A DNA stretch of 39,892 nt from the NCBI RefSeq assembly GCF_002858765.1, contig NZ_PJRP01000006.1, forward strand, positions 135,387-175,278. Direction: 5' to 3'. Source of the stretch: Cupriavidus pauculus (GTDB lineage: Bacteria; Pseudomonadota; Gammaproteobacteria; Burkholderiales; Burkholderiaceae). The notes beneath the pieces were generated by a model. The model was not told the DNA's origin. It was given only the letters and a program-made list of their open reading frames with translations, and searched no databases. This document shows positions 22,886 through 30,356 of this stretch, piece after piece; position 1 is the first letter of the stretch; each line of letters opens with the position of its first letter. The translations under genes were made by a program, and so were the position numbers.

Positions 22886-24316
22886 TCAATCGCGTTCCGC
22901 TCCCAGCGGCGGCGCGATATCTTCCAGCGCGCGTCGTTCCGCATCCACGCCGAAGCGCAGCGCCAACAATCCGGCCACGATCACAAGGGCTGCCCCGATG
23001 CCGTAACCAACGGCCACCGCGGCCCGGCTGCCGGTTTCGATCAGCATGCCGAACAGCACCGGTGCAATAAATCCGCCGGTGCCCGTGCCTACGGCGTAGA
23101 ACACCGAGATGGCCAGGGCGCGCATTTCCAGCGGAAAGACTTCGCTGGCGGTCAGGTATGCCGAGCTGGCCGCCGCCGACGCCAGGAAAAACACGGCGGA
23201 CCAGCACAGCGCCTGGGCGCGTGCGTCGAGCCAGCCTTCCATGAAGGCCCAGCCAGTGGCCGCCAGCCCGATGCCAGACAGCACATAGGTGACCGCAATC
23301 ATCCTGCGCCGCCCGATACGGTCGAACAGCGGGCCCAGCACCAGCGGGCCGAGCGCGTTGCCGAGGGCGAACGGAAAGATGTAGAGCGCCACGCGCTCTT
23401 CCGGCACGCCCTGGAACTTGGTCAGCACCAGCGAATAGGTGAAGAAGATGGCGTTGTAGAAGAACGCCTGAGCCACCATCAATGCGAATGTGACGATGCT
23501 GCGCGTGCGGTAGCGACGCAGCAGCAGCCTGGTGATCTCGCGCAGCGCGGGGATGGGCCTGCCCGCGTAGGCCACCGTGGCGGCTGCGTCCACTGTCGGC
23601 AACTGGCCGTAGCGCCGTGCCACCTCCGACTCGATGGCTGCGATGACACGTGCCGCTTCCTCATGCCGTCCGTGCGTCATCAGCCATCGCGGGCTTTCCG
23701 GCACATGCCGCCGGATCAGGACGATCGCCACGGCCAGCACCGCGCCCAGCGCGAAACAGGCGCGCCAGCCCCAGACGGGGCCCAATACGCGCGGGTCCAG
23801 CAGCACCAGGCTCAGGCCGGCGCCCAGCGCCGCACCCAGCCAGAAGCTGCCGTTGATAGCCAGATTCACGCGCCCGCGCACGCGCGCCGGAATCAGTTCG
23901 TCGATGGCGGAATTGATGGCCGCATATTCGCCGCCGATGCCCAGTCCGGTCACGAACCGGCAGGCCGCGAAGAACGCGAAATTGGGGGAGAACGCCGTGG
24001 CCAGCGTGGCCGCCATATAGACCGCCAGCGTGGCCAGGAACAGTTTCTTGCGGCCCAGCCGGTCGGCCAGGCGGCCAAACAGCAGGGCGCCGATGACCGC
24101 CCCCAATATATAGATGGAGCCGGACCAGCCCACCTGCGTGGCATCGAGCCCCAGGGTGTCGGGCCGCTCCAGCACGGCGCCGACGGAGCCCACCAGGGTG
24201 ACTTCCAGGCCATCGAGCACCCAGGCGATGCCCAGGGCGATGGCGACGCGCCAGTGCCACGCTGACCACGGCAGGCGGTCAAGCCGGGCGGGGATGTCGG
24301 AATGCCAGGCGGCGAT
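22886..24316 (-). CDS. MFS transporter, sugar/metabolite porter type (start uncertain)
   Basis: A 12-helix major facilitator of the metabolite:H+ symporter/sugar porter type. Motif A GRLADRLGRKKLF, then VTGLGIGGEYAAINSAIDEL, PESPRWLM at the end of the first half and GPLFDRIGRRR in the second. The nearest standard start, GTG 24220, falls inside helix 1. Coding similarity continues upstream in frame (RLDRLPWSAWHWRVAIALG, then IAWVLDG) to about 24316, where an AAGGAG site is followed after six bases by ATC, not a normal start codon. Either a non-standard start is used or one base is missing near 24336. Substrate unknown. The downstream (3') neighbour is a repeat next to PIN module 2. Confidence 0.78.
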   Translation of the reverse strand: MAAWHSDIPARLDRLPWSAWHWRVAIALGIAWVLDGLEVTLVGSVGAVLERPDTLGLDATQVGWSGSIYILGAVIGALLFGRLADRLGRKKLFLATLAVYMAATLATAFSPNFAFFAACRFVTGLGIGGEYAAINSAIDELIPARVRGRVNLAINGSFWLGAALGAGLSLVLLDPRVLGPVWGWRACFALGAVLAVAIVLIRRHVPESPRWLMTHGRHEEAARVIAAIESEVARRYGQLPTVDAAATVAYAGRPIPALREITRLLLRRYRTRSIVTFALMVAQAFFYNAIFFTYSLVLTKFQGVPEERVALYIFPFALGNALGPLVLGPLFDRIGRRRMIAVTYVLSGIGLAATGWAFMEGWLDARAQALCWSAVFFLASAAASSAYLTASEVFPLEMRALAISVFYAVGTGTGGFIAPVLFGMLIETGSRAAVAVGYGIGAALVIVAGLLALRFGVDAERRALEDIAPPLGAERD

Positions 24317-24404
24317 GGCGGGCTCCTTGGTGCCGGGTTGGCACTCAAGAGACTATAGCCACTCCGGGGTCGCTTGCCTGTCGGCCATCCGCCGACGCTG
24401 TCAC

Positions 24405-24434
24405 AAAAAAGGGCGGCCCCCGCGAGGGCCGCCC
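24405..24434 (-). terminator. intrinsic terminator of the phosphoesterase gene
   Basis: On the minus strand GGGCGGCCC (24434-24426) pairs perfectly with GGGCCGCCC (24419-24411), followed by six T (24410-24405). It begins 24 bases after the stop codon. Confidence 0.85.
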
Positions 24435-24457
24435 CTTCCCGCAGGCGTAGGCCTGGC

Positions 24458-26575
24458 TTACTGCGCCGGGAACGACAGCGCGTTGGTCAGGTCGCCCATT
24501 GCCGGCTTGCCGTTGGCCACCAGCGAGTCGTCACGCAGCTTCAGGCCCGGCAGCGTCGGCAGGGCAAAGCGGCGCGTGATGAAGCGCAGGATCGACGCCG
24601 TGTCGTATTGCGTATGGTCCACGAAGCCGCGCTTGGCGAACGGCGACACGATGATCGCCGGGATACGCGTGCCCGGACCCCAGCGGTCGGCGGTCGGTAC
24701 CGGCGCGTGGTCGTAGAAGCCGCCGTTTTCGTCGTACGTCACCACGATCAGCATGTTCTTGTACTGCGGGCTGTTCTGCAGCTGCTGGATCACGTTGACG
24801 ATATGCGCGTCGCCGTCAGCCACGTTGGCATAGCCGGCGTGCTGGTTCAGGTTGCCCTGCGGCTTGTAGAACGTCACGGCCGGCAGCTTGCCTGTGGCGG
24901 CATCCGACAGGAACTGGCTGTCGAAGTCCTTCAGGTGGGCCGTGCGGTAGTCGACATGGTCAACCGGGCTGAACGCCGCGAAGAAGTTGAACGGCTGGTG
25001 GTGCGCCTGGAAGTTCGGCGTCGTGTTGTTGTAGATCTTGGTGCGATCTGCCGACACGGCCTTCCATGCGCCCGCGTACCAGGCCCAGTCCACGCCGCGC
25101 TTGTCGAGGTAGGTGGCGATGGAATCCTGGGTTTGCGGCGGCAGCGTGCTGGCGGCGGTCGGGTCGGCCAGCAGCTTGGTGGCATCGGTCGAGGCCGGCG
25201 CGTTGCCGCTCGGCTGGTAGGCCGGCTGCATCGTGTTCACGGCGTAGAACAGACCGGTGGCGGGGTCCTTCGGCGTGATGGCGCCGTCGTTCACGTACGT
25301 GGCGCGGGCAGACAGGATGCTCGTGGAGCTGGTGCCCGTCAGGGCCAGGCTCTTGCCATCGGCGGCCACGGCGGCGATCGATTTCGATGCCACCGAGGTG
25401 TCGGCGTTCGGGTATGTCGGCACGCAGGCGCAGACCAGGTACTGGTGGTTCAGGAACGAGCCACCGAACGCGCCCATGAAGAAGTTGTCGGCCAGCACGA
25501 AGTCCTTGGCCATCTTCCACATCGCCATGCTGCTGCCGTCGTAGTAGCCCATGGTGATGCCGCCGGCGTCGGAGAATGCACCGAACTTGTCGTTCTTGCC
25601 GCCGTTGATCTGCATCTGGTTCTGGTAGAACTTGTGTACCAGGTCGCGCGTGACCACGCTCTGGTTCACCACCACGCCCGTGCCATTGACGCCCGACGGA
25701 TCGTCGATCCGGAACGGCTTGTTGGCCCAGCCGACGGTGTTGATTTCCGGCAGCTGCACGGCCTGGCCGGCCGCAGTGAAGCCACCCCAGGTTGGCGGCA
25801 GCGATGCCAGCGTCGAGTTGTCGAAGTCCTTCTGCGGGGTCACCGTACCGACGGCGCTCGGGTTCACGCCCGGAATGCCGTTCGCGCCCGGGAACAGGCC
25901 GTACAGGTTGTCGAAGCCGCGGTTTTCGGCGTAGATCACCACCACGGTCTTGATGTTGTTCATGGCCACGCGCTGGGCCACGCCGGTCTTGATGGCGGCG
26001 GCGATGTCGCCGCCGGCGGCCACGGCGTTGGCGATCAGGTCGATGGCCTGCTCGATTTCGCCCTGCAGCGCGGCCTTGATCTTGCCGTCCGTTTCCTTGT
26101 TGTGGTCTTCCAGCAGCTTGTCCGCGGTCACGCCCAGGCGCTCTGCCAGCTGGCTGCGCGCGGCGTCGAGGTTGCCGCCGTTGCTGTCCATCAATGCGGC
26201 CAGTTCGGTGGAGATGGCGCTGACCACGCCATTGGCGCTGGCCGGCGCGCGGAACACCAGCTTGCGCGTCACGGCGGCGTGGCCACCGACGTTGTCGTTA
26301 CGGAAGGCGTCCGTACCGATTTCGGCCACCACGGGGCCCTGGCCGTTCACCGTGAAGGCGCCCTTGGCGTCGGTGAAGGCCGACGCCTCGCTGCTGTCGC
26401 AGGCGCCGTTGTTGTTGGCGTCGATACACACCTTGGCGTGCTCGAAGTAGCTGCCGGTGACGACGCCGGACGTGGTCGCGGCGGGGCTGGCGCTGCCGGA
26501 ATCGCTGCCGCCACAGGCGGACAGGCATGCGGCGGCCAATGCGGCCAGCGGCCACAGACGGATATTACGGCTCAT
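24458..26575 (-). CDS. AcpA-type phosphoesterase lipoprotein (acid phosphatase/phospholipase C superfamily)
   Basis: A 705-residue exported protein. The lipobox LSAC with Cys21 gives a lipoprotein signal. An extra N-terminal segment (about 25-200) contains a calcium-loop-like DANNNGACDSSE and alanine-rich helices. The phosphoesterase domain (PF04185 type) starts near 208 with VVVIYAENRGFDNLYG, where the Glu-Asn pair is metal-binding and nucleophile-proximal; NHQYLVCA, and YDENGGFYDH near 613, complete the active site. Relatives include Francisella AcpA and phospholipases C. Probable role: cell-surface phosphate release from organic phosphates. GAGGAA precedes ATG 26575. It is divergent from the di-haem peroxidase gene and shares with it a region bearing Pho-box-like repeats. 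Confidence 0.87.
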   Translation of the reverse strand: MSRNIRLWPLAALAAACLSACGGSDSGSASPAATTSGVVTGSYFEHAKVCIDANNNGACDSSEASAFTDAKGAFTVNGQGPVVAEIGTDAFRNDNVGGHAAVTRKLVFRAPASANGVVSAISTELAALMDSNGGNLDAARSQLAERLGVTADKLLEDHNKETDGKIKAALQGEIEQAIDLIANAVAAGGDIAAAIKTGVAQRVAMNNIKTVVVIYAENRGFDNLYGLFPGANGIPGVNPSAVGTVTPQKDFDNSTLASLPPTWGGFTAAGQAVQLPEINTVGWANKPFRIDDPSGVNGTGVVVNQSVVTRDLVHKFYQNQMQINGGKNDKFGAFSDAGGITMGYYDGSSMAMWKMAKDFVLADNFFMGAFGGSFLNHQYLVCACVPTYPNADTSVASKSIAAVAADGKSLALTGTSSTSILSARATYVNDGAITPKDPATGLFYAVNTMQPAYQPSGNAPASTDATKLLADPTAASTLPPQTQDSIATYLDKRGVDWAWYAGAWKAVSADRTKIYNNTTPNFQAHHQPFNFFAAFSPVDHVDYRTAHLKDFDSQFLSDAATGKLPAVTFYKPQGNLNQHAGYANVADGDAHIVNVIQQLQNSPQYKNMLIVVTYDENGGFYDHAPVPTADRWGPGTRIPAIIVSPFAKRGFVDHTQYDTASILRFITRRFALPTLPGLKLRDDSLVANGKPAMGDLTNALSFPAQ

Positions 26576-26754
26576 GGCTTTCCTCTTTCTTATATGTGGG
26601 ATGACTGCGGTGCTGCCTTGAAACTGATGGGTACTGCCGGGTGCGCCGCGAGTGTGAGCCGGCCATGTGTCAGATTGATGATGATGCGCATGCGGGCCCG
26701 ATACGTCCGCGTGGTGCGGCGCTGCCGCGCGTCGACGTGTCGTTTTCGTGAATC

Positions 26755-26781
26755 GTCATGGGGATGTCATGAAGCCGGCAT
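26755..26781 (+). promoter_or_regulatory. Pho-box-like repeat array 1
   Basis: GTCAT, GTCAT and GGCAT start at 26755, 26766 and 26777, exactly 11 bases apart. PhoB binds 11-bp direct repeats containing (T)GTCA. Located between the phosphoesterase and peroxidase genes and oriented toward the peroxidase. Confidence 0.5.
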
Positions 26782-26802
26782 AGCCTCTTGCGCCATTCCT
26801 TC

Positions 26803-26829
26803 GTCATCCTGCCGCCATCATTCCGTCAT
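26803..26829 (+). promoter_or_regulatory. Pho-box-like repeat array 2
   Basis: GTCAT, GCCAT and GTCAT start at 26803, 26814 and 26825, again exactly 11 bases apart. The last unit overlaps the annotated ATG of the peroxidase gene, which may mean that translation really starts later. Confidence 0.45.
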
Positions 26830-28207
26830 GAGTTTGCCGCCACTGTTGTGGAACGCCGCGTTCCCGTCGCTCTTCACTTGGTTGCGCGTGGCGGGCAGCC
26901 TGCTGATGGTGCTGCTGGCCAGCTTGATGACGGGATGCGGGAAGCAGGAAGCCGCGCCGGCAGGGGACATCCAGAACACCCCGGCCCCGCCGGCGGCCGC
27001 GGCCAGCGCGCCCAGGGCCGCCGGTCCGAAGCCGTTCTACGCGATGATGGCCGAGCGCCATCCCGACATCGCACAGCTCACCGCGCTGGGCAAGGCGTTG
27101 TTCTTCGATCCGTCACTGTCGGTTTCGGGCAAGCAGTCGTGCGCCACCTGTCACAGCCCCGAGCACGCCTATGGGCCGCCAAACAACCTGTCGGTGCAGC
27201 TGGGCGGCGCGGACATGGCGCGTACCGGCGTGCGTGCGGCGCCGTCGCTGCGCTACGTGCAGAACGTGCCGGCCTACACCGATCACTATCGCGAGAACGA
27301 CGGCAACGATGCCGAGGACCAGGGGCCGACGGGCGGCCACAACTGGGACGGCCGCGCCGGATCGACGCACGATCAGGCGCGCATCCCGCTGCTGTCCGGG
27401 CATGAGATGGCCAACGGCGAACCCCGGGTGGTGGTCGAGCGCCTTCGCAAGGGGCCGTACGCCGAGACGTTCCGCAAGGTGCTGGGCCAGGACGTGCTGG
27501 ACGACGAAGACACCGCCTTCAGCGCGGTGCTGATGGCGCTGGAGGCATTCCAGCAGACGCCATCCGAGTTCTATCCCTATACCAGCAAGTACGATGCGGT
27601 GCTGCGTGGCCAGGCGAAGCTGAGTGCGCAGGAACTGCGCGGACTGCGCGTGTTCAACGATCCGAACAAGGGCAATTGCGCCGCGTGCCATCCGGGCGAT
27701 ATCCGCGAAGGCGCGTTCCCTGCATTCTCGGATTTCGGCTTTATCGCCGTGGGCGTGCCGCGCAACCGCAAGTTGGCGGGTAATGCCGATCCGGCATTCT
27801 TCGACATGGGGCTCTGTGGCCCCGATCGCACCGACCTCAAGGACCGCGCCGAATACTGTGGCCTGTTCCGTACCCCGTCATTGCGCAACGTGGCATTGCG
27901 CCAGGCGTTCTTCCACAATGGCATCTTCCACTCGCTGGACGAGGTGCTGCACTTCTACGCCGAGCGCGATGTGAAGCCGCAGAAGTGGTATCCGCGCGGC
28001 GCGGACGGCAAGGTGCAGAAGTTCGACGACCTGCCGACGCCGTATCACGAGAACATCAACATGGAAGCGCCGTTCGGCGGCAAGCCGGGCGACAAGCCGC
28101 TGATGACCGAAGGCGAAATGCGCGATGTGATTGCGTTCCTGAAGACATTGACCGATGGCTACCAGGCACCGGTCGCAGCCGTGAAAACGGCGGTCGTCAC
28201 TCGATAG
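26828..28207 (+). CDS. di-haem cytochrome c peroxidase/MauG-family lipoprotein
   Basis: A 459-residue exported c-type cytochrome. Signal sequence with probable lipobox ending at Cys37 (SLMTGC), then a Pro/Ala-rich linker. Two haem c motifs: CATCH (Cys105) and CAACH (Cys284). Typical peroxidase stretches include LGKALFFDPSLS, FRTPSLRNVALRQAFFHNG and MTEGEMRDVIAFLKTLT. Family members reduce hydrogen peroxide in the periplasm or, as MauG, oxidise protein residues. ATG 26828 lacks a ribosome-binding site and overlaps a repeat array; TTG 26882 (MRVAGSLLMVLL...) would also give a good lipoprotein signal. Divergent from the AcpA-type gene; the two may act under the same phosphate signal. Confidence 0.9.
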   Translation: MSLPPLLWNAAFPSLFTWLRVAGSLLMVLLASLMTGCGKQEAAPAGDIQNTPAPPAAAASAPRAAGPKPFYAMMAERHPDIAQLTALGKALFFDPSLSVSGKQSCATCHSPEHAYGPPNNLSVQLGGADMARTGVRAAPSLRYVQNVPAYTDHYRENDGNDAEDQGPTGGHNWDGRAGSTHDQARIPLLSGHEMANGEPRVVVERLRKGPYAETFRKVLGQDVLDDEDTAFSAVLMALEAFQQTPSEFYPYTSKYDAVLRGQAKLSAQELRGLRVFNDPNKGNCAACHPGDIREGAFPAFSDFGFIAVGVPRNRKLAGNADPAFFDMGLCGPDRTDLKDRAEYCGLFRTPSLRNVALRQAFFHNGIFHSLDEVLHFYAERDVKPQKWYPRGADGKVQKFDDLPTPYHENINMEAPFGGKPGDKPLMTEGEMRDVIAFLKTLTDGYQAPVAAVKTAVVTR

Positions 28208-28251
28208 TCACACGGCAGCGGCTGGCGGGCCGCAGCGGTGGCGGGCGCCGC

Positions 28252-28476
28252 TTAGTTCAGGCGGCCCACCGCGGCCAGCATCGACCGGCCATGCGCGGTG
28301 ATTTGCGGGCAGGGACGTTTGCCCTGTTCGGATTCCAGGATCACCAGTTGCCGGGTGATCAGTGCATCGAGATCGACGGGGTCGATTTCGCGTGCGGGGA
28401 TGCTCGACGTATCGTCGCGGGTATGTGGACCGTTGCCGATCAGCATCAGCGTTGCAAGTTCATGTGGGCTCAGCAC
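28252..28476 (-). CDS. small conserved-looking protein, winged-helix-like, unknown function
   Basis: A 74-residue protein starting at GTG 28476, chosen for the AAGGAG site six bases upstream; a longer frame to 28596 has no such site. It reads LSPHELATLMLI near the start and LDALITRQLVILESE and ITAHGRSMLAAVGRL later, the pattern of a small winged helix (helix, recognition helix, strand, helix). I recognise no named family. It is convergent with the peroxidase gene. The 290 bases from here to the gamma-glutamyltransferase stop hold nothing else I can identify. Confidence 0.6.
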   Translation of the reverse strand: MLSPHELATLMLIGNGPHTRDDTSSIPAREIDPVDLDALITRQLVILESEQGKRPCPQITAHGRSMLAAVGRLN

Positions 28477-28766
28477 GGTGTTCTCCTTGGCGAGAGGGGA
28501 GCGGTTGCTGGGGACATGGGGAACGCGGGGCCGCTGGCAGCGGTGCATTCCTCCGACGGGATTGTGGACCATCGCGCCGGCGCTTGCACGCTGCATCGCA
28601 TCGTGACGGCCAGTCGACAGTTAAGGCATTGGACGGGCATCCGCTGCGCGGGTTCCTGCCCGATACAAAACCGCTACAGAACGCAGGGCTTTCATGCGTG
28701 CGTCACGCAGGGCGTTGCCGTTTTCTCCCGATGCCCAGATGATGCCTGACGTTTCCGATCCCGTGT

Positions 28767-30356
28767 TTATGCCCCTGGCAGCCCCATGGCGATGCCGTCG
28801 CTGCGCGGATCATGCGCACCGGCACAAGATCCGTCGTCGTACAACGCGATGGCGCCGGGGTGTCCCGCCAGCGGGCTCTGTGCGTCGATCACGCTGACCT
28901 CGTGACCGCGGGTCGACAACGTGGCGATCACATCGTCGCCTGCGTCGGCCTCGATCTTGAGGCTGTCACGCGTATCGGAGAACGTGCGCCCCAGCAGGAA
29001 GCGCGGTCGGGACAACGCCTGCATCGGATCCATCCCGTAGTCGATCAGCCGTGTCAGTACGGCGGCCAGCGTCTGGGGCTGGCCGTCGGCGCCCTGCGTG
29101 CCATAGGTCAGCCGGGGCTTGCCATCGCGCAGATACATGCCCGGATTCAGCGTATGAAAAGGGCGCTTGCCCGGTTGAATCGCGTTGTGGTGCGAGGGAT
29201 CGGTGCTGAACGCGGCGCCACGGTTGTGCCACAGGATGCCGGTGTCGCCGGCCACCACGCCGCTGCCCCAATCGAAATACACGGTCTGCAGCACGCTTAC
29301 GCAGCGGCCCTGGTTGTCGACGGCCGACAGGAACACCGTGTCGCCGTGCTGGTAGACGTGCGGCCAGGGCATCGCGTGGCGCATATCGATATGTGCGGCC
29401 AGCGCCGACAGCCGCGCCGGCGACAGCATCGCATCGACCGGCACGGCGGCAAACTCGGGGTCGGCCACGTGCCGGTTGCGTTCGATGAACGCCTGTTTCA
29501 CGGCTTCCACCAGCAGGTGGTAGTAGTCCGCGCTGCCCTCCGGAATGCTGGCCACGTCGAAGCGTTCCAGGATGCCCATGATCTGCAGCGTGGTCACGCC
29601 CTGCGTGGGCGGCGCCAGGCTCAGCAGCTCGCCGCCGCGATAGGGCACGCGCAGCGGCGCTTCGTCGCGCGCCGCCGTGCGGGCCAGGTCCTGCAGCGTG
29701 AGCGGCGATCCGGCGGCACGCAGCCCTGCGACGATGCACTCTGCCAGTTCGCCTTCATAGAATTCGCGCGAACCGAAGTTCGCTATGCGATCAAGACTGC
29801 GGGCCAGCGCGGGCTGCCGCAGGCGGTCGCCTTGCCGGGGCAGGCGCCCGTCGGGCATGAAGGTCGCGGCAAAGCCGGGCCAGTCCGCCAGTTCCTGCTG
29901 ACGAAACGCCTGCCAGAATCGCTGCGAAGGCGTGACGTCGAAGCCTTCCTGCGCCAGCGCGATGGCGTGCTGGAACAGCTGCTTCCATGGCTGCTGGCCG
30001 CCCCAATGGTCGCGGCTGATGGCAAAGGCACGGTCCCAGGTGTCGACGGTGGCTGCTGACGTGATGGCCGAGGCCGCGCCGCGCGTTGGGATTGCATCGC
30101 CGTAGTCGGGCAGCGCGGCGGCGGCCTGTCCGATGCCAGAGAGCGTGCGCACGTTGCCGGCCTGGTCGCTGACGATCCAGAAGGCGTCGCCGCCGAGCCC
30201 CGTGAAGTGCGGATAGGTGACGGACAGCGTGGCGCCGATGGCGATAGCCGCCTCGATGGCGTTGCCGCCGGCGCGCAGGATCTCCAGGCCTGCCTCGTTT
30301 GCCAGTGCATGCGGGCTGGTGACCATGCCCGTGCGTGAAGTGGCCAGGTGCCTCAT
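28767..30356 (-). CDS. gamma-glutamyltransferase family protein
   Basis: A 529-residue N-terminal-nucleophile hydrolase proenzyme. The large-subunit start is recognisable (MVTSPHALANEAGLEILRAG, then GGNAIEAAIAIG), with HFTGLGGDAFW and PPTQGVTTLQIMG. The autoprocessing and catalytic threonine should be in GDTVFLSAVD near residue 337, with VYFDWGSGV and PGKRPFHTLNPG following. No clear signal peptide, so it is probably cytoplasmic, unlike E. coli Ggt. It overlaps the upstream fused ABC transporter gene by four bases (ATGA), so the two are co-translated. Inferred role: hydrolysis of gamma-glutamyl compounds, or a related amide, brought in by that transporter. Confidence 0.88.
   Translation of the reverse strand: MRHLATSRTGMVTSPHALANEAGLEILRAGGNAIEAAIAIGATLSVTYPHFTGLGGDAFWIVSDQAGNVRTLSGIGQAAAALPDYGDAIPTRGAASAITSAATVDTWDRAFAISRDHWGGQQPWKQLFQHAIALAQEGFDVTPSQRFWQAFRQQELADWPGFAATFMPDGRLPRQGDRLRQPALARSLDRIANFGSREFYEGELAECIVAGLRAAGSPLTLQDLARTAARDEAPLRVPYRGGELLSLAPPTQGVTTLQIMGILERFDVASIPEGSADYYHLLVEAVKQAFIERNRHVADPEFAAVPVDAMLSPARLSALAAHIDMRHAMPWPHVYQHGDTVFLSAVDNQGRCVSVLQTVYFDWGSGVVAGDTGILWHNRGAAFSTDPSHHNAIQPGKRPFHTLNPGMYLRDGKPRLTYGTQGADGQPQTLAAVLTRLIDYGMDPMQALSRPRFLLGRTFSDTRDSLKIEADAGDDVIATLSTRGHEVSVIDAQSPLAGHPGAIALYDDGSCAGAHDPRSDGIAMGLPGA

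Noticed and set aside
24374..26827. In-frame upstream extension of the peroxidase to a protein of over 1,200 residues
   Set aside because: The extension is antisense to the phosphoesterase gene and has no domain; a lipoprotein signal begins near 26828-26906.
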